A DNA stretch of 64,000 bases, taken from positions 2,294,001-2,358,000 of the forward strand of contig NZ_JAPENW010000001.1 in the NCBI RefSeq assembly GCF_026341855.1, written 5' to 3'. Shown here one piece after another: positions 9,901-21,596 of this stretch. The notes below the pieces were generated by a model. It did not search any database and had not been told where the DNA came from. It worked only from the letters and a program-made list of their open reading frames with translations. Position 1 is the first letter of the stretch. The number at the start of each line of letters is the position of its first letter. This DNA comes from Streptomyces sp. NBC_00568. Its GTDB lineage: Bacteria > Actinomycetota > Actinomycetes > Streptomycetales > Streptomycetaceae. Position numbers and translations under genes: made by a program.

Positions 9901-11651
9901 ACGACACGCAGGCGGTCGTCGTACTCGAACCGCACCTGCAGTCCGACCGGTCCGTGGACTTCCGCGAGGTTCCCGTCCGCGTACACGTAGCGCCTGATCA
10001 ACGCGTCGTCGCCGTTCTCGGCTCCGCCGACGAGGTGAAGGGCCGTGACGCGGCCGTCATCCGTCGTGAGCCGGAGGCGGTAACCGCCCGACGAGCGGAC
10101 GGCACACGGCAGGCCTGCCTCGTCGTGGTCGAAGTCGAGCCGACGACCATTGCGGTCGGACAGCGACAGCAGCAGGGCGCAGTCGTCACGCCCCGGTCGC
10201 CCGAACCGGTAGACCAGGCCGGCGAACGGGTCGGTCAGCTCGTACCCGCCGTCGTCGAGTCGCGTGAGCGGCAGATGTGGTCCCGCGTCCGGAAGCACCG
10301 GTTCGTCCGGTCGGACCGGATGCGGGTAGCAGAGCAGTTGGCCGTCGTCGGTGACGAAGACGACGCCGGTCGTGTCGACCTCCAGACGCTGGTCGATGGT
10401 GGACGTCCACGACGGGCCGAACCACCATCCCGCCCGGTAGTCGGACTGGACACGCCGTTGGAACACGAGAGGGAGAGCACCGGGCAGTTCCACGTCCGTC
10501 TGGGGGAGGAACATCATGCCGGTGGCCATGTCGATCGGGTCGCTCAAGCCCTGCCGAATGCTCGACTTCATACGGGCGAAGGCGTCCTTCGACCTGCCGG
10601 CCATACTGCGCGCGCTCTTGCCCAGGCCACGCGCAGCAAGCCCCATGGCTTTGAGACCGCCCTTGAGGCCTTTCATCGCGGCCAGACCGCCCTTGAGCCC
10701 CTTGGCCAGCCCACCGAGCGTGGTCAGGCCCTTCATGCCGGGTATGCAGTCCAGCGCCGCGAAGGCCACATCCCATAGGGACGCCTGCCCCTTCGCATAC
10801 TTATTGAGCGTGTCCGCGAGAACCACCAGGGCGGCGATCAGCACGATCGCGCCGAGGATCGGCCCTCCAATGATCATCGCGATGATGCCCAGAACCGCGA
10901 CGACGACCTTGCAGACCGTGACAATGGTGTCCCAGTTGTCGGAGAACCAGTCCCCGACCTCCTCCCACCACTTCCGATTGCGAATACCCGCATCCGAAGC
11001 CTCATCGATCTTCGACTTCGCGTCCCGCGCCGCCTCCTCCCGCATCCTGCGGGCATCAGCCGCCATCTTCTTCGCCGCGTCCAGCGCACTGTTCGCGTTC
11101 GTCACATCCGACTGAGCACTGGTCTGCGCCGACTTCGCATGCTGCGCGTCCCGCGTCGCGGCCCGCACCTTCGCCTCGTCCGGCTTCTCCGCATCCTTGC
11201 TGCCGGTCGGATCGTCCTTGTACTTGTCCGCTTCCCTGTTGGCCTTCGTCACCCACGAATCAGCCGACGACAGACGGGACTTGGCGGAGGTCAGATCGGC
11301 CTGCGCCTCCCGGCCCTTGGCGAGCGCCTTGTCCGCCAACGCCTGGGCGCGCTCCAGCTTCGGCCAGTAGTCGGCGAGCGCGTCCCCCGCCATCTCGTAC
11401 GACTTCTTCAGCTTCTTCAGCTGCTTCGGCACACCCGAGAACTCGTCCTGGAACGCCTTCGCCGACTTCCCCGCCCACCGCAGAACAGCGTCCTCGCCGG
11501 CCATCCCCTTGATGAGGCGGAGCGCATCCGAGACGTCGTCGGCGAAGTCATGCAGATTCTTGGACAGATGCCGCACCCGGTCCGGGTCGCCCGGCGTCGG
11601 ATCCTTGTCCAGATCCAGGACATGCCAGTCCCCCGGCCGATTCCCCGCCAT
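6969..11651 (-). CDS. RHS/YD-repeat polymorphic toxin with C-terminal DNA/RNA non-specific nuclease-like domain
   Basis: 1560 aa. Residues 1-230 are a coiled, Ala/Lys-rich region with a WAGKSAKAFQDEF motif typical of putative type VII-secreted toxins. About 245-285 is a hydrophobic segment (VVVAVLGIIAMIIGGPILGA). About 366-450 is the RHS N-terminal module (DPIDMATGMMFLPQTDVELP). Then come dozens of YD repeats (YDGRGNRT, YDPAGRL), the RHS core ending YYDPETARYLSSDPLGLEP near 1370, and a variable C-terminus from about 1400. The C-terminus contains EARGHLLANTLGG (RGH near 1465) and PHNLVTLTQNPTNHP, matching the DRGH/N pattern of Endonuclease_NS_2. The RHS shell is expected to encapsulate and self-cleave the toxin. 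Delivered-toxin function is inferred from architecture. Confidence 0.92.
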   Translation of the reverse strand: MAGNRPGDWHVLDLDKDPTPGDPDRVRHLSKNLHDFADDVSDALRLIKGMAGEDAVLRWAGKSAKAFQDEFSGVPKQLKKLKKSYEMAGDALADYWPKLERAQALADKALAKGREAQADLTSAKSRLSSADSWVTKANREADKYKDDPTGSKDAEKPDEAKVRAATRDAQHAKSAQTSAQSDVTNANSALDAAKKMAADARRMREEAARDAKSKIDEASDAGIRNRKWWEEVGDWFSDNWDTIVTVCKVVVAVLGIIAMIIGGPILGAIVLIAALVVLADTLNKYAKGQASLWDVAFAALDCIPGMKGLTTLGGLAKGLKGGLAAMKGLKGGLKAMGLAARGLGKSARSMAGRSKDAFARMKSSIRQGLSDPIDMATGMMFLPQTDVELPGALPLVFQRRVQSDYRAGWWFGPSWTSTIDQRLEVDTTGVVFVTDDGQLLCYPHPVRPDEPVLPDAGPHLPLTRLDDGGYELTDPFAGLVYRFGRPGRDDCALLLSLSDRNGRRLDFDHDEAGLPCAVRSSGGYRLRLTTDDGRVTALHLVGGAENGDDALIRRYVYADGNLAEVHGPVGLQVRFEYDDRLRVVAWTDSNDSRYSYAYDDEDRCTAEGGEAGHYVLSLEYEGRDPDFPGMSVTTATTAEGHVSRYVVDDAFLVVAEIDPTGSVTRTDYDSSHHVTVRTDPLGNRIRIANDEYGMPTRVIRPDGLETSVEYNELHLPVWIRQEDGTTIRHTYDGRGNRTSVTDESGATTTFVYDEAGYLVSATDELGDTVSVRNNPSGLPVLVADPLGATAVYQYDAFGRLCAVADPTGAETRLRWSVDGQLSHRVGPQGNEESWTYDGEGNCLSHTDGEGRTSRYEYTHFDVLAAEIRSDGSRYEFEHNATLQLTKVVNPRGLTWHYEYDPAGRLIAEVDFDGCRVDYEHDAADRLVARVNALGQRVEYAYDALDWTMAKTVDGMTTRYERDVMGRVLLLASPFSEVSYERDAIGRAVSESVDGRVLRRDHDRLGRPVRRVTPGGAVTLYAYDAAGQMSGMDCAGRMLRFRYDEVGREISRTLSRTGLRLSRTWDRSGRVAEQAVVGAAGAVLTRGYSYRTDGHLVAVDDGPAGGRRSFRLDAAGRVTGVEARGWRERYAYDANGNQTHAEWPDRHPGADARGDRHYVGNRLVQAGSVRYVYDAAGRIVLRRRARISRKADVWRYAWDAEDRLTSVITPDGTVWRYRYDPLGRRTAKQRLGADGATVVEQVRFTWDGAYLAEQESTGPDLPDPIVTTWEYDGLHPVTQTDRRVDSLTRQEIDSRFFAIVTDLVGTPSELVNEEGDIAWRARSTLWGTTTWNRDASAYTPLRFPGQYFDPESGLHYNFQRYYDPETARYLSSDPLGLEPAPNPVVYVANPLQGCDPLGLAPRYANRPDRYAWGGSVRYKGTDHLGRPTGISACVRKQMVITQGTEAGKMWTKGWRGHGTLFNEARGHLLANTLGGAGKGPHAPHNLVTLTQNPTNHPHMYEMFEKPVADAAMKDEIIQYDVTPFYEGTNPIPTRLEFQAFGNKGFSLSGWLDNPASGVRTA

Positions 11652-11796
11652 GCCGCAACCCCCGTCACGTTCGCCTCAGTAACTCTCGTACACATCAGCG
11701 AATTTACCCGAGGGCGACGACACGCGTGGATCAGGACATCGCTGGGCCGGACAGCAACTCAGCAAGCCTGTGCACCACTTCGATGTCAGACGCGAC

Positions 11797-12438
11797 TTAC
11801 GTATACGGATCGACCGCATCCTCCAGACCGTGGGCGTACGCCCTGAACAGAGCCTTGGCTTCAGCGCTTGAGGATGAGTCAGGACGCAGGATGTCCGGCA
11901 GGAACTTGACGCGCCACATCCGGAAGGTGTCCGCCGCGGCCCGTTCGCGCTGGACACCCAGCAACGATCCCGCCGTCCGCACGGCATCGACGACCAGGGG
12001 CACAGCCGTGTCGGGACCAGGGCCTCTCGCCGTGGCCGTTCCCACCAAAGCGTCCATGAAGGTGACCAGTTGGAGGTCCCGGCCCATGTGAACCATGCGC
12101 CGCAGTGCGGCTGGGTCATCGATCTCGGGAGGGTAGCTCTCGATGCATCCCGAGTACATCGTCAGATACTCGGCCGTCACCTCGCGGCCGTCGTTCCATC
12201 CTCCCTGCCGCTCGAAGATGGCCATCGTCTCGGGAGAGAAGCCACCGATGTCCCGGACCAGCCCGAGGAGTCGATCGATGTCGATCCGGTGATCCGCCAC
12301 GAAGTCGGCGAGCGAGACATCGCGCAGGGCCCTTGCCCCCGATTCCGCTACAGCACCCAGTTCCAGAAGCCCCCACAGCGGGGCGAACACGTCGTAGCCG
12401 AGACCCGTTTCCGAGACCGGCACACATTCGTCCGTCAC
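11797..12438 (-). CDS. Hypothetical protein, paralogue of the product at 4804-5328
   Basis: 213 aa from a GTG at 12438, chosen because GGAGG lies about 10 nt upstream; a GTG at 12507 has no visible ribosome-binding site. Unknown family. It is similar over its second half to the product of 4804-5328 (RRMVHMGRDLQLVTFMDALV, then FRMWRVKFLPDILRPDSS). No membrane segment is visible. It lies 145 bp upstream of the RHS toxin gene and follows the broken SUKH-3 gene. The pair with SUKH-3 repeats, in degraded form, on the other side of the toxin. Confidence 0.75.
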   Translation of the reverse strand: MTDECVPVSETGLGYDVFAPLWGLLELGAVAESGARALRDVSLADFVADHRIDIDRLLGLVRDIGGFSPETMAIFERQGGWNDGREVTAEYLTMYSGCIESYPPEIDDPAALRRMVHMGRDLQLVTFMDALVGTATARGPGPDTAVPLVVDAVRTAGSLLGVQRERAAADTFRMWRVKFLPDILRPDSSSSAEAKALFRAYAHGLEDAVDPYT

Positions 12439-12537
12439 CCCGGACAGCCCTCCAATCCCCAGGCCGGCCCAGGCTGTGCTTCGCCGTGGACCGCCAGGCC
12501 GGCCCACCAGTGCACGCCGGGGCGGCGCAGCCCTCGC

Positions 12538-12980
12538 CTACTTGATTCCCTCGACCAGTTTCTCCAGTGCCCGGTCCGCGGTCTCCGCAAGGAGCGTGAC
12601 GCAGTCCATGCCGATATAGACCGCACCGCTCGGAGCGATGCCCAGGTAGCTGTTGCGACGGTCGGATTCCCGATGGGGTAGAGATCGACGCCGGCCCCTT
12701 CGCTGAGTACGTCGAAGACTTCGTCGTCCCACTCGGCCACGGTCGGGTCGAGCCTGAACCCCATGCGGGCCATGGTTCTCCCGGGTCCTCGCTCGTTGCT
12801 CTCCAGTCCACCGAACTCAGCGAGAAACCTCCGGGCGCTCCCGTGCATCTCGAAGCCGCCGCGCTCATGGAGGGCGCTTTCCCAGTCGTCGGTGGGTACC
12901 GATCGGCCTGGATACCAGCCCGCCCCTCGCAAGACGCGATCTGTCTCCGGGGACCACCGTGGTCCGTTCTCCTCGCTCAT
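12538..12980 (-). pseudogene. SUKH-3 immunity protein gene interrupted by a one-base frameshift
   Basis: The first frame (ATG at 12980) gives a convincing SUKH-3 start: WSPETDRVLRGAGWYPGR, ALHERGGFEMH, FLAEFGGLESNERGPGRT, VDLYPIG. After IG the family sequence continues only in another frame: SYLGIAPSGAVYIGMDCVTL to LEKLVEGIK, ending in TAG at 12538. Adding one G at the GGG run (plus-strand CCC at 12669-12671) restores a continuous protein of about 147 residues reading PIGESDRRNSYLGI. It is therefore a recent single-base deletion or a sequencing error in a homopolymer. SUKH proteins neutralise nuclease toxins, which fits the neighbouring RHS nuclease. Confidence 0.82.
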
Positions 12981-13460
12981 ACCTCTGCTCGACGAAGGCC
13001 AACAGCGCCCTCGGGATGAGGGCCGTGGCCCGGATCATGCCATAGCGCATTGCAAGGATCCGCAGGAACTTCGAGTCCGAGACCGTGCGACCGCCAGGGC
13101 CCAACTGGCCCTCGCTTCCACCGGATCGCGGTTTTCAACGTCCCGGTGATCGACGTCTCGGCCCCGCGCGACATCAAATGCTTTTAAATCCGGAGGAAGA
13201 AAAAACCTCCCAACCCCACCAGTACACCCACAGGTGGCCCATCACTCGCAAGGGTGATGATTGCTAACTGAGCTGGATTTTGAGCCTGTTGCCGGGCATA
13301 TGCTCGCCGCGACAGCGTACGAGCGCCCCCAGGACATCAGGGCATCACCGCATCGCTCCAGCGCGCTGTCACCACAGCAACCGCAGACATGCGACGGCCC
13401 CCGGCCGGGACTGGCATCCCGATCGAGGGCCTGACCAACGAGGAAGAAGAGAGCTTCCCG
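12981..13460. other. Intergenic stretch with a low-GC patch
   Basis: No convincing gene. Around 13178-13240 the base composition drops sharply (AAATGCTTTTAAATCC and an A-rich run), and a 5-bp hairpin GGAGG/CCTCC at 13192-13210 encloses AAGAAAAAA. The patch is unlike the surrounding 70% GC sequence and may be a decayed insertion boundary. Nothing else could be supported. Confidence 0.4.
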
Positions 13461-14573
13461 GTGGATTCCCAAAACCTTAGCGCGCCCTCGTGCGTCCAGC
13501 CCCGTGTTCCGCGGGGTGTCACCCACATCAACGTCCGCCACTCCACCCGTTTCACGGTGGTCGGCAACCATCTCGCCCAGCATCGCGAGCTGACCCTCAC
13601 GGCGATCGGGCTCGCCCTCCACATCCAGTCGCTGCCCGAAGGCGCCCGCGTGGACATCAAGTCGCTCGCCGCCCGTCTGCCCGAGGGCGAGGCTCGGATC
13701 GCGTCGGCCCTGCGGCAGTTGGAGGCGCACGGCTATCTCTCCCGCAGGCGGGAGCGGCTGCCGAGCGGCCGGGTCGTCACGCACACGGTGTCGTACAACC
13801 GGCCGCAGGGGCTCGTCGAGCCGGCAGCGCAACCAGCCGCGTCCGTCCCCACCTCTGCGCCCATCCCCGTCGCCGAACCGGTCCAGGCAGCAGGCCTCGT
13901 GGCAACAACGGGCCTCGTCGCTGCGCCCGAGCTCCCGCCCGTGCCCGGCCCGGTGCATGAGTCGGCCCTCACCCCGGTTCCCCGTCCCAGCTCACCTTCA
14001 GGACCCGCACCCGCACCCGCACCCGCACGGAACTTCACCTGCGTAAGCCCGGTGCCGCAGGCATCCACATCCGCGGCCACTCCGATGCCCAAGCCCGAGC
14101 CAGCACCAGCACCAGCACCAGCACCCAAGCCAAGGCTCCCTCTCCCCGCCCTCGACACCGACACCGACACCGACAACCCTGACCGTCACCGTCACCGCGC
14201 AGCCACCGCGCTCCTCGCGAGCCTGCACCGCGAGGACCCGCGCCTGCTGCTCGCGGAACGTGATGTACACCGTCTCGCCCCGGCCGTCACCGCCTGGCTG
14301 GAACGCGGCGCCGCCGCCGAAGCCGTACGCCTCGCACTGACAGCCGGACTCCCCCGCGCGCGCCTGCACCACCCGGCGTCCCTCCTGGCGCACTGCCTCA
14401 CCGAGCTGCTGCCACCTCGGCTGCCCGCCGCGGCCCCGCCGATCGCGCGATCACACCCGCAGCACTCGCCACCGCATCCGCTCCAGAACTGCGAAGGCTG
14501 CGACCGCGCGTTCCGTGCCGCGGCCCCCGGCCGCTGCCGCGACTGCCGATCCGTTCCCCAGGAGGCCGCCTAG
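13461..14573 (+). CDS. Helix-turn-helix replication-initiator/regulator-like protein with Pro/Ala-rich linker
   Basis: About 370 aa from GTG 13461 (GAGAG precedes it); an ATG 24 codons upstream is also possible. The N-terminal third is a winged-helix-type domain common in Streptomyces: RHSTRFTVVGNHLAQHRELT, LPEGEARIASALRQLEAHGY, and a wing LPSGRVVTHTV. A long Pro/Ala linker follows, containing short perfect repeats (PAPAPAPA, DTDTDTD) that correspond to hexanucleotide tracts at 14004-14028 and 14100-14126. The C-terminus has a helical segment and a small CEGCDRAFRAAAPGRCRDC zinc-ribbon-like motif. It presumably binds DNA; the target is unknown. Confidence 0.8.
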   Translation: MDSQNLSAPSCVQPRVPRGVTHINVRHSTRFTVVGNHLAQHRELTLTAIGLALHIQSLPEGARVDIKSLAARLPEGEARIASALRQLEAHGYLSRRRERLPSGRVVTHTVSYNRPQGLVEPAAQPAASVPTSAPIPVAEPVQAAGLVATTGLVAAPELPPVPGPVHESALTPVPRPSSPSGPAPAPAPARNFTCVSPVPQASTSAATPMPKPEPAPAPAPAPKPRLPLPALDTDTDTDNPDRHRHRAATALLASLHREDPRLLLAERDVHRLAPAVTAWLERGAAAEAVRLALTAGLPRARLHHPASLLAHCLTELLPPRLPAAAPPIARSHPQHSPPHPLQNCEGCDRAFRAAAPGRCRDCRSVPQEAA

Positions 14574-14622
14574 CATGAAGGTGACGATCCTTGCCCCCGG
14601 GCACAGACGAGGAGCGAGCGCC

Positions 14623-15219
14623 ATGACCATCGCCCCGGACGACGCGCAGCAGGGCACCACCCACCGGTACCGGGTCATGCGCGATTTCGTTCAGACCATG
14701 GACGACACCCTGCCCGGCAAGTTCGAGGTCACCAAGGAAGGAATCGTCCACGACATGATGGCGCCCGTCGGCCCACACGAGCTGACCACCCTGCACCTGC
14801 GGAAACGTCTCGAAAAGGCAATGCCGGACGAGAACGTGGCCCACACGGGCGAGCCGGATGTCGAGGACGCACCCGAGGGCATCATGCGGCGACCCGACGT
14901 GATGGTGATCGCGCTGACCGACATGGAAGTCCCGGGGAGCTTCGATCCGCGTACGCTCATCGCCGCCATCGAGGTCGTCTCCCGCTCCAACCCGGACAAC
15001 GACTGGGTGAGCAAGGCACGCGACTATCCCCTGATGGGCATCCCCGTGTACGCGATCTTCGACCCCCGCACCGGCACCGGCGCCGTCCTCACCGACATCC
15101 ACCCCACCCCGGACGGCCCCCGATACGCGACCCGCAAGGACTTCGTCTACGGCGAGGACGTGACCATCGCCGGCTGGACGATCTCCACCGCGAACCTGCC
15201 GCTGTACCCGAACGCCTGA
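14623..15219 (+). CDS. Uma2-family (DUF820) PD-(D/E)XK nuclease-fold protein
   Basis: 198 aa from ATG 14623, preceded by GAGGAGC at good spacing; a longer upstream frame exists but lacks a site. The fold of Uma2/DUF820 is visible: MRRPDVMVIALTD (Asp of the PD motif), IAAIEVVSRSNPDNDW (Glu), the following VSKARDYPLMGIPVYAIFD (Lys and alpha helix/strand). The family belongs to the restriction-endonuclease-like superfamily and is expanded in Streptomyces and cyanobacteria, with unclear biological role. It starts about 50 bp after the HTH gene and could be cotranscribed with it. Confidence 0.88.
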   Translation: MTIAPDDAQQGTTHRYRVMRDFVQTMDDTLPGKFEVTKEGIVHDMMAPVGPHELTTLHLRKRLEKAMPDENVAHTGEPDVEDAPEGIMRRPDVMVIALTDMEVPGSFDPRTLIAAIEVVSRSNPDNDWVSKARDYPLMGIPVYAIFDPRTGTGAVLTDIHPTPDGPRYATRKDFVYGEDVTIAGWTISTANLPLYPNA

Positions 15220-15373
15220 CCCGGCCTCGGCCCGCCATCCGCGGCCGCGGGACTCGCAGGAAGGCTTCTGCTTCCTCTCCGTGACAAGGGCTTGGGAGAC
15301 CGCCGAGCCGGTTCGATGATCCGGCCCATGTACAGACGTGCGTCTGAGGGTTCTCGCCGTGACGGCGATCGGG

Positions 15374-15411
15374 CCACGTCCGGTTCCCGAGGGCGCCTGA
15401 ACCGGACGTGG
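15374..15411 (+). terminator. Hairpin after the Uma2 gene
   Basis: Perfect 13-bp inverted repeat (CCACGTCCGGTTC and its complement) with a 12-nt loop. It has no U-tract, as is common for Streptomyces terminators. It lies about 155 bp past the Uma2 stop and only 2 bp from the gdhA terminator hairpin. Confidence 0.65.
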
Positions 15412-15413
15412 CA

Positions 15414-15447
15414 AAGGGCTCGTACGACCGAGGCCGTACGAGCCCTT
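15414..15447 (-). terminator. gdhA terminator hairpin
   Basis: Perfect 13-bp stem AAGGGCTCGTACG with its complement and an 8-nt loop, starting 18 bp after the gdhA stop. It closely resembles the tuf terminator at 17095-17126. Confidence 0.8.
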
Positions 15448-15464
15448 CCCGGAGTCCGGCTCCG

Positions 15465-16973
<1,509 letters not shown>

Positions 16974-17094
16974 GTGATTATGCCGACACGCGCCAAGGAT
17001 CGCTTCACCTGGAGGAACCTCCTTCACGTCGCAACGACGTTCGGATTTCGTATACGAATGCGACCGCTTCGCGAGATGGACCGGGCATGCGGAA

Positions 17095-17126
17095 AGGGCC
17101 CGTACGACCGAAGTCGTACGGGCCCT
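17095..17126 (-). terminator. tuf terminator hairpin
   Basis: Perfect 14-bp stem (AGGGCCCGTACGAC and complement) with a CGAA tetraloop, 43 bp after the tuf stop. Near-copy of the gdhA terminator hairpin. Confidence 0.82.
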
Positions 17127-17169
17127 CTCTGGAGCTCTGGAAGGAGCTACCAGGTCATACGGTCAACAA

Positions 17170-18363
<1,194 letters not shown>

Positions 18364-18435
18364 TGGGGTCCTCCTGCGGAGTGGTTCTGGTACGCCTTAC
18401 TCATCGGCGCCAGGTGATCTTTGCTGGGATGCCGC

Positions 18436-18471
18436 CCGCCGGGGTTTTCCCTCCCGGGTGAGCCCCGGCGG
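18436..18471 (-). terminator. Hairpin in the fusA-tuf gap
   Basis: 9-bp stem CCGCCGGGG/CCCCGGCGG with an 18-nt loop, 36 bp past the fusA stop. No U-tract. It could be a partial terminator or a processing site between fusA and tuf. A TTGACA lies at 18481-18476 but no matching -10 is visible. Confidence 0.45.
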
Positions 18472-18506
18472 TCGGTGTCAAGCCTAAAGCGTGCAAACGG
18501 GGTGTG

Positions 18507-20636
18507 TTACTCGCCCTTGGCCTTCGCGATGATCTCCTCGGCGACGTTCCTGGGAACCTCGGCGTAGGAGTCGAACTGCATCGAGTAGCTTGCGCGACCC
18601 GAGGTCTTGCTGCGGAGGTCTCCGACGTAGCCGAACATCTCCGAGAGGGGCACGAGGCCCTTCACGACGCGAGCGCCGCTGCGCTCCTCCATGGCCTGAA
18701 TCTGGCCACGGCGGGAGTTGAGGTCGCCGATGACATCACCCATCGACTCCTCGGGCGTGGTGACCTCGACGGCCATCATCGGCTCGAGGAGCACGGGAGA
18801 AGCCTTGCGCGCGGCCTCCTTGAAGGCCTGCGAACCGGCGATCTTGAACGCGAGCTCGGAGGAGTCGACCTCGTGGTAGCCACCGTCGAGAAGAATGACG
18901 CGGACGCCCGTCATCTCGTAGCCGGCCAGGATGCCGAACTGCATGGCCTCCTGCGCACCGGCGTCCACCGACGGGATGTACTCCCGCGGGATACGGCCAC
19001 CGGTGACCTTGTTCACGAACTCGTACGCCGGACCGTCGGTCTCGGTGATGGGCTCGATCGCGATCTGCACCTTGGCGAACTGACCGGTACCACCGGTCTG
19101 CTTCTTGTGGGTGTAGTCGTGACGCTCGACAGTCTTGCGGATCGTCTCACGGTAGGCGACCTGCGGCTTGCCGACGTTGGCTTCGACCCTGAACTCGCGC
19201 TTCATACGGTCGACCAGCACCTCGAGGTGCAGCTCGCCCATACCGCCGAGGATGGTCTGGCCCGTCTCCTCGTCCGAGTGAACGTGGAAGGAGGGGTCCT
19301 CCTCCGCGAGACGCTGGATGGCTACACCCAGCTTCTCCTGGTCACCCTTGGACTTGGGCTCGATGGCGACCTGGATGACGGGCGCCGGGAAGTCCATGGA
19401 CTCCAGGATCACCGGGTTCTTGTCATCGCAGAGCGTCTCACCGGTCGTGGTCTGCTTCAGACCCATCACGGCGACGATGTCGCCGGCGCCCACCGCGTCG
19501 ATCTCCTCACGCTTGTTCGCGTGCATGCGGTAGATCTTGCCGATGCGCTCCTTCTTGCCCTTGACGGAGTTCAGCACCGCAGTGCCGGTCTCCAGGCGGC
19601 CCGAGTACACCCGGACGAAGGTGAGCTTGCCCAGGTGCGGGTCGCTCATGATCTTGAACGCGAGCGCGGACAGCGGCTCGTCGACCGACGGCTTGCGCTT
19701 GATCACGAGCTCCGGGTCCTTGGCGTCGTGGCCCTCGATGGCCTCGACGTCAAGCGGAGTCGGGAGGTAGCGCACGACCGCGTCGAGCAGGGGCTGAACG
19801 CCCTTGTTCTTGAACGCGGTGCCACAGAACACCGGGGTGACCGTGACGCCCTCGGACTTGCCGGACGCGATGGTGACGCGACGGATCGCGGCGTACAGCT
19901 GCTCCTCGGTGGGCTCCTGGCCCTCCAGGAACAGCTCCATGATCTCGTCGTCGTGCTCCGCGACGGTCTCGACCAGCTGACCGCGGTACAGCTCAGCAGC
20001 CTCGACGTGCGTGGCCGGGATGTCGACGACGTCGTACATCTCGCCCTTGGCCGCCTCGGCGGACCACACGAGCGCCTTCATGCGGACCAGGTCCACAACG
20101 CCCTTGAAGTCCATCTCGGCACCGATCGGGAGCTGCATGATGATCGGGACAGCGCCGAGGCGGTCCTTGATCATGTCCACGCAGCGGTGGAACTCGGCGC
20201 CGGTACGGTCCAGCTTGTTCACGAAGCAGATGCGCGGCACGCCGTAACGGTCGGCCTGACGCCACACCGTCTCGGACTGCGGCTCGACACCGGCGACACC
20301 GTCGAACACCGTGACGGCACCGTCGAGGACGCGGAGCGAACGCTCCACCTCGACCGTGAAGTCGACGTGTCCCGGGGTGTCGATGATGTTGATCGTGTAG
20401 TCGTCGTCCTCAAGCGGCCAGTGACAGGTGGTGGCAGCAGAGGTGATCGTGATGCCACGCTCCTGCTCCTGCTCCATCCAGTCCATGGTGGCGGCGCCGT
20501 CGTGGACTTCACCGATCTTGTAGCTGACGCCGGTGTAGAAGAGGATCCGCTCAGTGGTGGTCGTCTTGCCCGCGTCGATGTGAGCCATGATCCCGATGTT
20601 GCGGACCCTGGCCAGGTCAAGTGAAGTGGTAGCCAT
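18507..20636 (-). CDS. fusA: Translation elongation factor G
   Basis: 709 aa. Ribosomal translocase GTPase. P-loop [15 protein letters not shown], switch segment [20 protein letters not shown] and NKLD are intact. Domain IV ([15 protein letters not shown]) and domain V are complete, ending [11 protein letters not shown]. It follows rpsG by 39 bp in the conserved str order. Normal length indicates the primary EF-G and not a FusA2/TetM-like paralogue. Confidence 0.98.
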   Translation of the reverse strand: MATTSLDLARVRNIGIMAHIDAGKTTTTERILFYTGVSYKIGEVHDGAATMDWMEQEQERGITITSAATTCHWPLEDDDYTINIIDTPGHVDFTVEVERSLRVLDGAVTVFDGVAGVEPQSETVWRQADRYGVPRICFVNKLDRTGAEFHRCVDMIKDRLGAVPIIMQLPIGAEMDFKGVVDLVRMKALVWSAEAAKGEMYDVVDIPATHVEAAELYRGQLVETVAEHDDEIMELFLEGQEPTEEQLYAAIRRVTIASGKSEGVTVTPVFCGTAFKNKGVQPLLDAVVRYLPTPLDVEAIEGHDAKDPELVIKRKPSVDEPLSALAFKIMSDPHLGKLTFVRVYSGRLETGTAVLNSVKGKKERIGKIYRMHANKREEIDAVGAGDIVAVMGLKQTTTGETLCDDKNPVILESMDFPAPVIQVAIEPKSKGDQEKLGVAIQRLAEEDPSFHVHSDEETGQTILGGMGELHLEVLVDRMKREFRVEANVGKPQVAYRETIRKTVERHDYTHKKQTGGTGQFAKVQIAIEPITETDGPAYEFVNKVTGGRIPREYIPSVDAGAQEAMQFGILAGYEMTGVRVILLDGGYHEVDSSELAFKIAGSQAFKEAARKASPVLLEPMMAVEVTTPEESMGDVIGDLNSRRGQIQAMEERSGARVVKGLVPLSEMFGYVGDLRSKTSGRASYSMQFDSYAEVPRNVAEEIIAKAKGE

Positions 20637-20675
20637 AAGGCTTCAGTCTTCTCTCGGTCTCGATGTGGGTAACGA

Positions 20676-21146
20676 CTACCAGCGGTAGTGCGCGAAGGCC
20701 TTGTTGGACTCGGCCATCTTGTGGGTGTCCTCACGCTTCTTCACAGCGGCACCAAGGCCGTTGGAGGCGTCGAGAAGCTCGTTGAGCAGACGCTCGGTCA
20801 TGGTCTTCTCGCGGCGGGCGCGGGAGTAACCGACGAGCCAGCGCAGCGCGAGCGTGTTGGCGCGACCGGGCTTGACCTCGATCGGAACCTGGTACGTCGC
20901 ACCACCGACACGGCGGGACTTGACTTCGAGCGTGGGCTTGATGTTCTCCAGCGCGCGCTTCAGCGTGATGATCGGGTCGTTGCCCGTCTTCTCACGCAGA
21001 CCCTCCATGGCGCCGTAGACGATGCGCTCGGCGGTGGAGCGCTTGCCGTTGAGCAGCACCTTGTTGATGAGGGAGGTCACCAGAGGAGAACCGTAGACCG
21101 GGTCGATGATGACCGGGCGCTTCGGGGCGGGGCCCTTACGAGGCAT
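20676..21146 (-). CDS. rpsG: 30S ribosomal protein S7
   Basis: 156 aa, usual length, start [21 protein letters not shown]7 nucleates assembly of the 30S head and contacts E-site tRNA. The family signature [20 protein letters not shown] closes the protein. It starts 3 bp after the rpsL stop, so the two are tightly coupled. Confidence 0.98.
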   Translation of the reverse strand: MPRKGPAPKRPVIIDPVYGSPLVTSLINKVLLNGKRSTAERIVYGAMEGLREKTGNDPIITLKRALENIKPTLEVKSRRVGGATYQVPIEVKPGRANTLALRWLVGYSRARREKTMTERLLNELLDASNGLGAAVKKREDTHKMAESNKAFAHYRW

Positions 21147-21149
21147 TTT

Positions 21150-21521
21150 CTACTTCTCCTTCTTGGCGCCGTAGCGGCTGCGGGCCTGCTTGCGGTTCTT
21201 GACACCCTGGGTGTCCAGGGAACCTCGGATGATCTTGTAGCGAACACCCGGCAGGTCCTTCACACGGCCGCCGCGCACGAGCACGATGGAGTGCTCCTGC
21301 AGGTTGTGTCCCTCACCCGGAATGTAAGCGGTGACTTCGATCCCGCTGGTCAGACGCACACGCGCGACCTTACGCAGGGCCGAGTTCGGCTTCTTCGGGG
21401 TGGTCGTGAACACACGCGTGCAGACGCCGCGACGCTGGGGCGAACCCTCGAGTGCGGGCGTCTTGTTCTTCTCGACCTTGTCCTGCCGGCCCTTCCGGAC
21501 CAGCTGCTGGATCGTAGGCAC
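21150..21521 (-). CDS. rpsL: 30S ribosomal protein S12
   Basis: 123 aa from GTG 21521 ([20 protein letters not shown]). A much longer open frame upstream is leader sequence. S12 sits in the decoding centre. The streptomycin-sensitive residues are wild type: Lys43 in TTPKKPNS and Lys88 in RVKDLPG. It is the first gene of the str operon, with promoter at 21716-21744 and the leader hairpin at 21572-21596. Confidence 0.98.
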   Translation of the reverse strand: MPTIQQLVRKGRQDKVEKNKTPALEGSPQRRGVCTRVFTTTPKKPNSALRKVARVRLTSGIEVTAYIPGEGHNLQEHSIVLVRGGRVKDLPGVRYKIIRGSLDTQGVKNRKQARSRYGAKKEK

Positions 21522-21571
21522 TACTTCTCCGGTTTCTGTGTGCCGAATGGTGAAGCTAACCTGGAACGCCA

Positions 21572-21596
21572 CCGACCCACGCGGTCGGGTGTGTCG
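21572..21596 (-). promoter_or_regulatory. rpsL leader hairpin shared with the S10 leader
   Basis: The same 25 bases as at 4362-4386, here 51-75 nt before the rpsL GTG. Stem CCGACC/GGTCGG can be lengthened by flanking CAC/GTG with one bulge. See the findings. Confidence 0.6.

Noticed and set aside
6888..10778. A 1296-codon plus-strand frame over the RHS toxin
   Set aside because: Opposite the clear YD-repeat gene; composition is Arg/Val/Gly-rich and lacks any motif.
18436..18481. A promoter for tuf based on TTGACA at 18481-18476
   Set aside because: No matching -10 hexamer 16-19 bp downstream; the spacer is filled by the hairpin.
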